A DNA stretch of 64,000 nt from the NCBI RefSeq assembly GCF_005233875.1, contig NZ_SZPZ01000004.1, positions 124,001-188,000 on the forward strand, given 5' to 3'. A program made the translations under genes and the position numbers. The notes under the pieces are model-generated. The model saw only the letters and a list, made by a program, of their open reading frames with translations, made no database searches and was not told the DNA's origin. Numbering within the stretch: position 1 is the stretch's first letter; each line of letters opens with the position of its first letter. The stretch is from Kribbella jiaozuonensis. GTDB lineage: Bacteria > Actinomycetota > Actinomycetes > Propionibacteriales > Kribbellaceae. Shown piece after piece: positions 44,746-52,219 of this stretch.

Positions 44746-45295
44746 CGCCTCCGGCCGCAGGCTGAGTCCGGCGGAGCATGGCGGTCAAAACCGGGCCGTC
44801 CACCGACGGCTGCTGCGTGCTGATCGGCTCGTAACCCCACGACTCGTACAGCGCCTTGACCTTCCCGTCGCCGTTGAGCGCGTTGACGAGCAACGAGACC
44901 TGCTCCTCGGGGCGATCGCGGAGAAGTTCGTCGTGGATCAGTAGGGCGATCCCCTGACCTCGCCACGGCTTGCGCAGCATGATCTCTTTCAACGCGACGG
45001 TCGACGTTTCGGTGCATCCGTCGGGAAGCGGCGTGGTCATCCGGCGCCACCAGCGGTCGTCGGGTGTGAGCGTGTTCGCGTACGCAAACCCCACGGGCTC
45101 GTCCGCGTCGTAGCCGATGACAACTTCCCATCCGGGATCGGATGCGTGCCGCGCAAGCTGTTCGCCGAATCGCTCGACCGAGTAGTGCGGCAGATGCAGT
45201 TGATCAGCGCGCACGTCGGCGTACACCTCGATCATCGTGCTCCACACGTCGTCGATCACGGTGGAATGGCGCAACGCAATACCGTCAGGGGTCAC
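44738..45295 (-). CDS. GNAT-family N-acetyltransferase (island)
   Basis: 185 aa. Acetyl-CoA motif LKEIMLRKPWRGQGIALLIH; Trp-rich central DDRWWRRMTTPLPDG. GTG start overlaps the TGA of the XRE regulator (GTGA). Such GNAT/XRE pairs occur near actinobacterial ATP-grasp RiPP clusters, so it may modify the product or a regulator; this is unproven. Confidence 0.85.
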   Translation of the reverse strand: MTPDGIALRHSTVIDDVWSTMIEVYADVRADQLHLPHYSVERFGEQLARHASDPGWEVVIGYDADEPVGFAYANTLTPDDRWWRRMTTPLPDGCTETSTVALKEIMLRKPWRGQGIALLIHDELLRDRPEEQVSLLVNALNGDGKVKALYESWGYEPISTQQPSVDGPVLTAMLRRTQPAAGGVE

Positions 45296-46542
45296 AGAAG
45301 CGTCCTCAATGAGTCGTGTGCGTATTGATCCCAGGCGGTTGCCGGGTCGCTCGATGGTGCAGCGATCTGCAGTGTGCTGCTGAAGTCTCGAAGCATCGAG
45401 TTGATGCGTGGATGCAGGCCGGTCGGCTCGAGCGGGATCGTCATCGCGGTCGCGACTGCTTCCTCGAGGTCGCCTTGGCCGAGCTGTGCCTTGGCGAGCC
45501 GCGCGGTGGTTATCGATCGCGTACGCCGCATACCGGGCCGCAGAAGAGCGAGGCTTCGATGTGCGTGGCCCTCGGCCACCTCGTAGTCGCCGAGCGCCAA
45601 GTAGCCTGCCAGCGCGAGATTCTCCAACTCTGCCTGGTCGTAGAAGGCGTTCAGCCAGAGCGGCCGATCATCGCTGGGCTCGGATCTGGCCAAGGCGTCT
45701 TCGGCATGGCCAACGGCCTGACGTACGGCGCGCTGGTCGCCGGTCTGCCCCAGGATCGCGGCATGTCTCGCGTGGCCGAGCGACGCGAACATCGGATCTC
45801 GCCTCGCAATCGGCAACCGACGCGCGACGTCATTGGCAGCCAACGCGTCGACCGGCCTGGCCATGTGGCGGTAAAGGCTGCCGGCGTGGGACCAGATCCT
45901 GAACTGGATCGCCGGATCACCTGACATCGTGGCCAGGCCTGCTGCGCGATCGAAGTGTCGTTGCGCGGTATCGAATCGCCGACCGTCGATGGCAGCCCAC
46001 ATCGCACTTGACGTGAATGAGGCTGCGCAGCCATAAAGCGCGCTACGGATGCGCTGACTCGCAGTCCCCCGCGCCTGCAGTGCAAGAGCTTCACCGGCTA
46101 GCGCGGACGCCTGGGTCTCGATGGTGAGCTTTCCGCCGTACTGATGATCGCTCGCGACGATCAACGCGAATTTGGAGAGCAGCCGCTCGACATCACCAGC
46201 ACCGACTCGGGACTGGACAGCGCGCTGCGTCGACGCCCCAGCAGCGACCATGACTGTCGCCGCGGACGTACCGATGAACCGCCGCCGCGGGACAGGCCCC
46301 GGCTCGGCCGGAGCGACGAAGCCGAGATCCGTGATCGGACAACCGAAGACTGCGGAGAGCGCATCGCGCTGGCGGTGATGTGGCCACCGTGTCTTCCCAG
46401 TCAACCAGTTCCGCACCGTTCGATCGCTGACGGTGCCCCCGTAGCCCGCGCGCCGAAGATCAGCGTTGACCGCCTCAGCCAACTCGGCCTGGGTCAGGCC
46501 GACCTCCGCCATACGCGCCTTCAGGGCCTGGTTTCCCTCCAC
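45292..46542 (-). CDS. XRE-family regulator with TPR-like C-terminal domain
   Basis: 416 aa. Residues 1-70 are a HTH with an extended linker: LKARMAEVGLTQAELAEAVN then SDRTVRNWLTGKTRWP. The rest (from ~110) is an alpha-solenoid of tetratricopeptide type. GTG at 46542 lies six bases after TATCGT with no SD (leaderless); an upstream GTG is less likely. Divergent from the graspetide operon, which it probably controls through the palindrome in between. Confidence 0.85.
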   Translation of the reverse strand: MEGNQALKARMAEVGLTQAELAEAVNADLRRAGYGGTVSDRTVRNWLTGKTRWPHHRQRDALSAVFGCPITDLGFVAPAEPGPVPRRRFIGTSAATVMVAAGASTQRAVQSRVGAGDVERLLSKFALIVASDHQYGGKLTIETQASALAGEALALQARGTASQRIRSALYGCAASFTSSAMWAAIDGRRFDTAQRHFDRAAGLATMSGDPAIQFRIWSHAGSLYRHMARPVDALAANDVARRLPIARRDPMFASLGHARHAAILGQTGDQRAVRQAVGHAEDALARSEPSDDRPLWLNAFYDQAELENLALAGYLALGDYEVAEGHAHRSLALLRPGMRRTRSITTARLAKAQLGQGDLEEAVATAMTIPLEPTGLHPRINSMLRDFSSTLQIAAPSSDPATAWDQYAHDSLRTLL

Positions 46543-46587
46543 AGCCCAACGATATGTACGGCGAGTCACCGGCCGACAGCGTTCCGC

Positions 46588-46601
46588 CCGGAAATTTCCG
46601 G
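46588..46601. promoter_or_regulatory. 14-bp palindrome between the XRE gene and the graspetide operon
   Basis: CCGGAAATTTCCGG is fully self-complementary. It sits in the 150-bp divergent control region, 46 bp from the XRE start and 91 bp from the operon start. Likely operator for the XRE protein; no other dyad is evident there. Confidence 0.55.
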
Positions 46602-46692
46602 TTCACGTTCAGCGACAGGTAGCACCTTCTTCCTTACGTTCCGCAGTCGAGCGTCCTTTGATGGGGATCAAGGACCTCGAAGGGGAACTCCA

Positions 46693-46968
46693 ATGGAAGT
46701 CGATGCACAGCTCGACTCGTCGACCAGCCACACCGCGGACCCACGCCGGTTCGTACTCCGCCGCGCGATTGATGTCAGCGGAGTCAGCGGCACCGGGGAC
46801 GTCGCAGAGGGCGTCGAGTGGTCGGACGGAACCGTCGCGCTGCGATGGCGCGGCAAGTGGGCCACCACGGTCGTTTGGGACTACGGCCTCGACGCCCTGC
46901 TCGCAGTACACGGCCACAACGGCTCCACCGTCGTGCGGTGGCTCGACGCCGGCCGGCCTGAGGGATGA
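46693..46968 (+). CDS. small protein of unknown function, first gene of the graspetide operon
   Basis: 91 aa. Conserved-looking core RRAIDVSGVSGTGDVAEGVE, WSDGTVALRWRGKWATTVVW and AVHGHNGSTVVRWLD; similar small beta-rich proteins are widespread in actinobacteria without known function. AAGGGG stands seven bases before the ATG. The end overlaps the next gene by ATGA. Confidence 0.75.
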   Translation: MEVDAQLDSSTSHTADPRRFVLRRAIDVSGVSGTGDVAEGVEWSDGTVALRWRGKWATTVVWDYGLDALLAVHGHNGSTVVRWLDAGRPEG

Positions 46969-47222
46969 CTGAGCAGGAACTCTGGCGCGTGCAGCTGTGG
47001 CTGGACGAGTACTTGATCGAGGAGCACATCGCCCCGACAGCACTCGCAGCGCAGTACGCGCACGTCATCAACCTTCGAATCCACGGCCTACCGGGCCGGC
47101 ACCTGCGATGTCAGCGAGTCGTTGCCGTCGCACCCCAAAAGCCGGCCGGCGCGGGACGAGATAGCGAGTCCGTCCTGGGCCGGCCGCTCCAAACCATCAC
47201 CAGAAATGGAGATCCATCATGA
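46965..47222 (+). CDS. small protein of unknown function, second gene of the graspetide operon
   Basis: 85 aa: LWRVQLWLDEYLIEEHIAPT, then HVINLRIHGLPGRHLRCQRV and a polar tail. ATG and stop are both coupled to neighbours by 4-nt overlaps. No family recognised. Position directly before the precursor gene suggests a role in leader handling, transport or immunity, but nothing in the sequence decides this. Confidence 0.65.
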   Translation: MTEQELWRVQLWLDEYLIEEHIAPTALAAQYAHVINLRIHGLPGRHLRCQRVVAVAPQKPAGAGRDSESVLGRPLQTITRNGDPS

Positions 47223-47449
47223 GCAACGAGATCAGCGCAGTTCCGTTCGGTGTCCGTCACCTCGCGTCGGGGCCAGATATGGCGCCGATGGAGCTGCCGA
47301 TGACCTACAGCGCCAACCTTCAGCTGAACGTGTCCGCGACCGGCAACCCTTACCACGCCATCGCCGCAGCTCTGCCGGAAACGAACACCGAGACGCCGAT
47401 CCCCGACGGCCAGCGCCCCGGATCGGACAATTCGACTGACAATTACTGA
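47219..47449 (+). CDS. tgmA: graspetide precursor peptide (TgmA family)
   Basis: 76-aa ribosomal peptide precursor. The leader motif PFGVRHL near residue 9 is that of ATP-grasp target peptides. The C-terminal third (residues 53-76) is rich in Thr/Ser (T55, T57, T59, S69, S72, T73) and Glu/Asp (E54, E58, D63, D70, D74), the partners for omega-ester or amide cross-links. D63-G64 is a typical aspartimide-prone site for the methyltransferase. The ring pattern is inferred, not known. Confidence 0.85.
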   Translation: MSNEISAVPFGVRHLASGPDMAPMELPMTYSANLQLNVSATGNPYHAIAAALPETNTETPIPDGQRPGSDNSTDNY

Positions 47450-47451
47450 CG

Positions 47452-48411
47452 ATGGGCACCGTCTTGGTGCTGACCGGCCGTGACGACCTCACCGCCGACG
47501 CCGTCATCGACGAACTGACCAGACGGAATGCGCCGGTCGTCCGCTACGACACATCCGACTTCCCTCAGTCGTCCCAGATAGCCGCCACCCTCGGAGCGCA
47601 CGGCTGGGAGGGGCAACTGACCGCTCATCGGTCGGTCGACCTCGAGGCCATCAGCGCCGTGTGGTGGCGACGGCCCGCCGAGTTCAGTGTGCCGAGCCGC
47701 TGGCCGGACGAGGCACGAGCGTTCGCAGTATCCGAGGCGCGCGTCGGAGTCCTCGGCGTCCTGGGATCGCTTCCGGTGCGATGGATCAATCATCCGGCCA
47801 AGGACTCGGCCGCCAACTACAAACCGGTTCAGCTCGCTGTGGCAGCCCGCGCCGGCCTCGACGTACCGCGGACGATCATCACATCGGATCCCGACTACGC
47901 CCGTGAGTTCATCGGCACCGACGAGGTCATCTACAAGGGCCTCAGTGGTGGTGTACTCACCGCGGAACGGCGTCATCGCTACCTGCCGACCACAGTGCTC
48001 CACGCCGACCAGATCGACACGAGCGTCACCGGCACCGCACATCTGTTCCAAGAACGCGTGCCCAAGCACTGCGAAGTACGCCTGACTGTGATGGGGAACC
48101 GGATGTTCCCCGTCGCGATCCACGCCGGAAGCGAGGCTGCCAGACTGGACTGGAGAACGGACTATCCCTCCCTCACCTACGGTCCGATCGAGCTCCCGGT
48201 TGATGTCGAGAAGGGCGTCCGGCTGCTGATGGACGAACTAGGCCTGTACTTCGGAGCACTCGACTTCGCCGTGACCCCAGACGGCCGCTGGGTGTTCTTC
48301 GAAGTGAACCCGAACGGCCAATGGCACTGGCTCGCGGTCAAGGCCGGCGTACCGATCATCGAGGCAATGGCCGATGCCCTCCAAGAAAAGGACGATTGTC
48401 TCCGTGACTGA
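47452..48411 (+). CDS. tgmB: ATP-grasp graspetide ligase (TgmB family)
   Basis: 319-aa ATP-grasp enzyme that forms omega-ester/amide cross-links in the precursor. The N-terminal domain shows WWRRPAEFS; the ATP-grasp core has RWINHPAKDSAANYKPVQLA, VIYKGLSGGV and the Mg-binding FFEVNPNGQWHWL. This is the TIGR04187-like TgmB layout. It begins 2 bp after the precursor stop and overlaps the methyltransferase by 8 nt. Confidence 0.92.
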   Translation: MGTVLVLTGRDDLTADAVIDELTRRNAPVVRYDTSDFPQSSQIAATLGAHGWEGQLTAHRSVDLEAISAVWWRRPAEFSVPSRWPDEARAFAVSEARVGVLGVLGSLPVRWINHPAKDSAANYKPVQLAVAARAGLDVPRTIITSDPDYAREFIGTDEVIYKGLSGGVLTAERRHRYLPTTVLHADQIDTSVTGTAHLFQERVPKHCEVRLTVMGNRMFPVAIHAGSEAARLDWRTDYPSLTYGPIELPVDVEKGVRLLMDELGLYFGALDFAVTPDGRWVFFEVNPNGQWHWLAVKAGVPIIEAMADALQEKDDCLRD

Positions 48412-49540
48412 CTGGACCGAAGCCGCTCGCAAGCTCGCCGACGAGGTAACCCCGGCCGGACCGGAGTGGCACGACTCGGTCAGCTCCACACCTCGGCACC
48501 AACTGGTGCCGAGGTGGTGGGAGCCGATCCCCGACAGCTACCCATTCGCCTGGGGACTCCGATCGCCACAGCCGGACCAACCATGGGCCGAGGTCTACGC
48601 CGACGAGACGCTGGTGACCCGCGTCGGCTCACTCCACGCAGACGGTGCCGACCTCTCCGATCGTCCGATGGGTCTCCCGACGTCGTCCTCGACCCTGCCC
48701 GGCTTGATCGTGCGTATGCTCCACCTACTCGACCCGCACGAGCACGACCGCGTGCTCGACGTCGGCACCGGCTCCGGCTACTCCGCCGCCCTCCTCGCAC
48801 ATCTGCTCGACGACAAACAGGTCACCAGCATCGACGTAGACCCCTACCTCGTCGACATCGCCCGCGAGCGCCTCGCCAACTTCGGCCGAACACCACACCT
48901 CGAGGTCGCCGACGCCACCGGCTCGCTACCCGACACCGACTACGACCGGATCATCGCAACCGTCTCCGTCCGCCCCATCCCACCCACCTGGCTCGAGGCT
49001 CTCCGCCCCGGCGGCAAGATCGTCACCACCATCACCGGCACCTCACTCCTCATCGACGCCGAGAAACACACTGATGGCATCACCCGCGGACACGTCCAAC
49101 CAGACCCAGCCACCTTCATGCGCACCCGCCACGAAACCGACTACCCAGCCCGCCTAGACCACGTCTTCAACGCCGCCCGCGACCAACCAGGCGACGAGAC
49201 CCGCCAACTAGCAGGCCCACTACCCGACCTCTGGGACGACTGGCAGCTGCGTTGCCTGTACGAACTCGACACCCCGGACATCGAGAACCGCTCCGCGACC
49301 CGCGACGACGGCAGCCAACTCCTGTGGCTCCTAGCAGACGACGGCTCCTGGGCACGCGCCGACAGCGAAACCAAGACCATCCATCAAACTGGTCCACGCC
49401 GCCTGTGGGACGACCTAGAACGCGTCCAAGCCCAATGGACAGCCGCCGCCAACTTCCCACTCCACAACCTGACCGTCGAACTCGGCCCGGATCGCAACGT
49501 CCTCATCGGCCCGGACGACAACTGGACCATCAACCTCTGA
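48404..49540 (+). CDS. tgmC: PIMT-like methyltransferase of the graspetide operon (TgmC family)
   Basis: 378 aa. The SAM-binding motif I VLDVGTGSGYSAALL (residues 117-131) and the preceding SSTLPGLIVRML are those of protein-isoaspartate methyltransferases. Enzymes of this kind in fuscimiditide-type clusters methylate an Asp of the cross-linked peptide to make an aspartimide. The extra C-terminal ~170 aa is probably for substrate binding. GTG at 48404 overlaps tgmB by 8 nt; an upstream ATG is not needed. Confidence 0.88.
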   Translation: MTDWTEAARKLADEVTPAGPEWHDSVSSTPRHQLVPRWWEPIPDSYPFAWGLRSPQPDQPWAEVYADETLVTRVGSLHADGADLSDRPMGLPTSSSTLPGLIVRMLHLLDPHEHDRVLDVGTGSGYSAALLAHLLDDKQVTSIDVDPYLVDIARERLANFGRTPHLEVADATGSLPDTDYDRIIATVSVRPIPPTWLEALRPGGKIVTTITGTSLLIDAEKHTDGITRGHVQPDPATFMRTRHETDYPARLDHVFNAARDQPGDETRQLAGPLPDLWDDWQLRCLYELDTPDIENRSATRDDGSQLLWLLADDGSWARADSETKTIHQTGPRRLWDDLERVQAQWTAAANFPLHNLTVELGPDRNVLIGPDDNWTINL

Positions 49541-49559
49541 CCAGTCGGAGACCACCGAG

Positions 49560-49643
49560 ATGCACGATCATGCAACTCCGCCTCCGGACCAACCCGACCA
49601 ACGACAGGAGCCAGATTCCGAGCTGTCCTGGAAGATGGTGTAG
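49560..49643 (+). CDS. possible 27-aa ORF after tgmC
   Basis: MHDHATPPPDQPDQRQEPDS then ELSWKMV and stop. GGAG lies nine bases before the ATG, 19 bp after tgmC. It may be a real small peptide gene or a remnant of a truncated one. Confidence 0.3.
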   Translation: MHDHATPPPDQPDQRQEPDSELSWKMV

Positions 49644-50107
49644 ATCTCTTTACCCTGGCGGCCATCCCGATTGGGACAGGCTTATCTGCCTCCTGACCTG
49701 CAGTTTCATCCTTCGTCGATGATCAACCGTGACCAGTGCTTGTCAGCGTCTCACGGAGCTGTGACGGAGCAGGAATTTGCCTGCAGCAACATTTCGAGTC
49801 TACGAGAGGCTTACGCACAGGGACGAACCGTCGGCTCTGGCAGCAGTCTGACCAGGCAGTCCGCAGTCTCAGACCGACTGCTCAGATCGCCGCCGAGACC
49901 AATCCGCCGGCCTCGAAGAGTTGGTGCAGAACGCCGGGGTCATCGAGGTACCCGACAGCCCAACCCAACCGCCCCATGGATCGACAGTGGGACCGGTCGG
50001 GCTGGGAGCCGGGCACCGTCTGGGAACGGCACGCCGACTCGGAGCAGCAGTCATGAACGGATGCAACACCCAGCCACCAAACAGCGATGACCGAAGCGAG
50101 GGGGACT
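49644..50107. other. 464-bp stretch without a confident gene
   Basis: Several frames are open for 80-140 codons, but none has a good start site or a protein-like composition. Probably decayed coding sequence inside the island. Confidence 0.5.
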
Positions 50108-50772
50108 ATGCGAGCAATTGCAACCGTCGCCGCGGTCGCTGCCGTTTGGCTGCTGTCCGGCTGCGGTAACCATCAGGCCGAAGCTCCGGCATCAAGTCCG
50201 GCGTTCACGATCACCGGACGATCACGCTGAGCGCAGCCATCTCGACCGACACCAGCACGGTCACACAGATCGGCAATCCTTGCACTCCAGATGCTGGCTA
50301 CGAGGACATCGCGAACGGCGCACAGGTCACGACGAGGAACGGAACGGGCGAGGTCCTGGCAATGGGTACCGTGCGCGCGGCCAGGGTCTCGGAGCTGCTC
50401 GTCAATCCGAATGATGAGGGTGCGCCGTGGCCCTATCGATGCACGCTCCCGTTCACAGTCACCGGAGTACCTGGAGGCGAAGAGTTCTACTCCATCGAGG
50501 TATCCGCGCGTGGCGAGGTGAGGTACACCCGAGACAAACTGAGCGAGCCGGTGCTCCTGTCATTGGGAGACGCCAAGCCGACCGAGTACCCGACTGCTAC
50601 GCCGGTCAAGACCGTTGCACCATCCACCGATCCGGCCGTCATCGCAGAATGCGTCGCTGCGCTGAAGGCCAGCTCCAGCGCATCGGGAGACCGACCTGCG
50701 GCTTGCGCCACGCTCAACGAGGACGAGTACGCTGACGCGGTCATCGCCTACACCGACGGGCTGACGTCTTGA
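50108..50772 (+). pseudogene. lipoprotein gene with a frameshift
   Basis: The ATG at 50108 reads MRAIATVAAVAAVWLLSGCG, a clear lipobox, and goes on to PAFTITG. The frame then meets TGA at 50228. In the next frame, from ~50221, the protein continues as ITLSAAISTDTSTVTQIGNP to the stop at 50772. One base appears missing after GGACG. The intact product would be about 221 aa, secreted and lipid-anchored. It is either broken or a sequencing error; the function is unknown. Confidence 0.7.
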
Positions 50773-51022
50773 TGGGCTAGCCACTACTGAAATCAGCGCA
50801 ACAGGAACGAGTAGGAGAGCCTGATGCGCCTGTCCGGTTTGCGAACCGTCGAGAACTGAGCGGCCCTCGCAGATGCCTCCGGCGAACTGCTTGACCTCGG
50901 GCAGGGAGCGCGGCTTCACCTAGCCGGGGAGGTGAGCGCTTTGCTGTGCCTATCGATCGGAACCAGCTGCCACACCGATGCGTCGAACCCGCACCATTGC
51001 GCTGCGCAGTAGAAGGAACATC

Positions 51023-51544
51023 ATGGACGTCGTAACGCTCATCATCGCGATCTTGGGCTTCGTGATCGCCCTCGTCTCGTGCGTCTGGCAGATCGCGACC
51101 TGGTTCTGGTCGACGGCGCGGCCACGGGCGACGATGATGCACGGCATCATCGTCGGGCCGGGGACAGGGACAGCGATGGTCGGCCCGATCGGCAAGAACG
51201 GTGCTCCGTTCCCCGTCAAGCAGATGCGACGTCAGGGCTACAACGGTCCGGAGATCATCGGCATCGAGGTGGTGAACCACGGCCGGGCGCCGATGACCGT
51301 GACGAAGTTTGGACTAAAACACGAGTCTGGCGTCGGCTTCGTGCCGATCGGCGAGGCCATCGGTCCCACGTTCCCCCACCGGATCGAAGCGGGCGCCTCG
51401 CAGAGCTGGTTTGCCCCCATAGAGATGATCCGCGAAGGGGTCAGCGCCGCATCGGACGTGTGGAAGACAGGCCGTGCGGTCTCCATCGAGGCGACGCTGG
51501 CCACAGGCAAGACAATCAAGACACGGCAGAGCATGCAGATCTGA
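51023..51544 (+). CDS. single-pass membrane protein of unknown function
   Basis: 173 aa. One N-terminal helix (VVTLIIAILGFVIALVSCVW), then a basic linker and a beta-rich domain ending KTIKTRQSMQI. AAGGA stands four bases before the ATG at 51023. No family recognised. Part of the accessory island; codon use is ordinary. Confidence 0.75.
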   Translation: MDVVTLIIAILGFVIALVSCVWQIATWFWSTARPRATMMHGIIVGPGTGTAMVGPIGKNGAPFPVKQMRRQGYNGPEIIGIEVVNHGRAPMTVTKFGLKHESGVGFVPIGEAIGPTFPHRIEAGASQSWFAPIEMIREGVSAASDVWKTGRAVSIEATLATGKTIKTRQSMQI

Positions 51545-51553
51545 GGGGCGGCG

Positions 51554-51685
51554 TTGCAGGAACTCAGGCCATCAGAATTTCCGGAAGCGAAGGCAGTCAC
51601 GGTCCTCGAGATCGGTACGAACGAGAACGCCGAGCGGGTTGAGGACATCGTCCGCGAGGGCCGCGATGCGCCGCTGCAGGAGTGA
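51554..51685 (+). CDS. possible 43-aa protein
   Basis: TTG start with GAGGGG five bases before it, 10 bp after the previous gene: LQELRPSEFPEAKAVTVLEI then GTNENAERVEDIVREGRDAP. Acidic and helical in look. It could be the second gene of a pair; the short length keeps confidence low. Confidence 0.4.
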   Translation: MQELRPSEFPEAKAVTVLEIGTNENAERVEDIVREGRDAPLQE

Positions 51686-52219
51686 GATCGAACGCGCTAG
51701 CCCCGAGCCTGATGCTGACCGTCCGGCTTCAGCTCTGGCAGTCAGCACTGATCGGCTCATTCGTCGCGCAGCACCGTCGCCGGTCTCGGCGAGGTGACGG
51801 GTCTGTCTGTCAGGTCGAGCGACACGGCCGCGCAGGCCTGGCCCACGGCTCTCGATGAGCACCCGCCTGGAATGCCCCATACTGCCTCCTGGACGTGAAG
51901 GCGAGAGTCCGGGGCGCGCACCCTCCGGGGTCCGGAGGCGGTCCGATTCCTACTTGTCGGGTTCAACGCTTGGCGTCCGGGGCCAGTGGGACGCTGCCTC
52001 AGCTGATGCTCGTGCGATTGCCGTTTGCCCGACACAAGAGTGACCCCACCCGAGGCGGGCTGGTCGCCCATGCCCCGGCCGCCCCGAACGAACACCGTCG
52101 AGCCTGCAGTAGTACCCGCCGCTCGACTTCAAGCCTGAGCTTGGATCATCGAGCCATGTTCTCACTCCGGTGCGGTGCCGGCGGGGAGTATCGGTCGTTC
52201 CCGTTCGGACGATGCACAC
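51686..52219. other. 534-bp stretch without a confident gene
   Basis: No credible gene on either strand. One hairpin, CCTCCGG-GGT-CCGGAGG, lies near 51925. No terminator T-tract. Confidence 0.5.

Noticed and set aside
49736..50056. 106-codon frame after tgmC
   Set aside because: No SD or promoter and low-complexity content; treated as decayed sequence.
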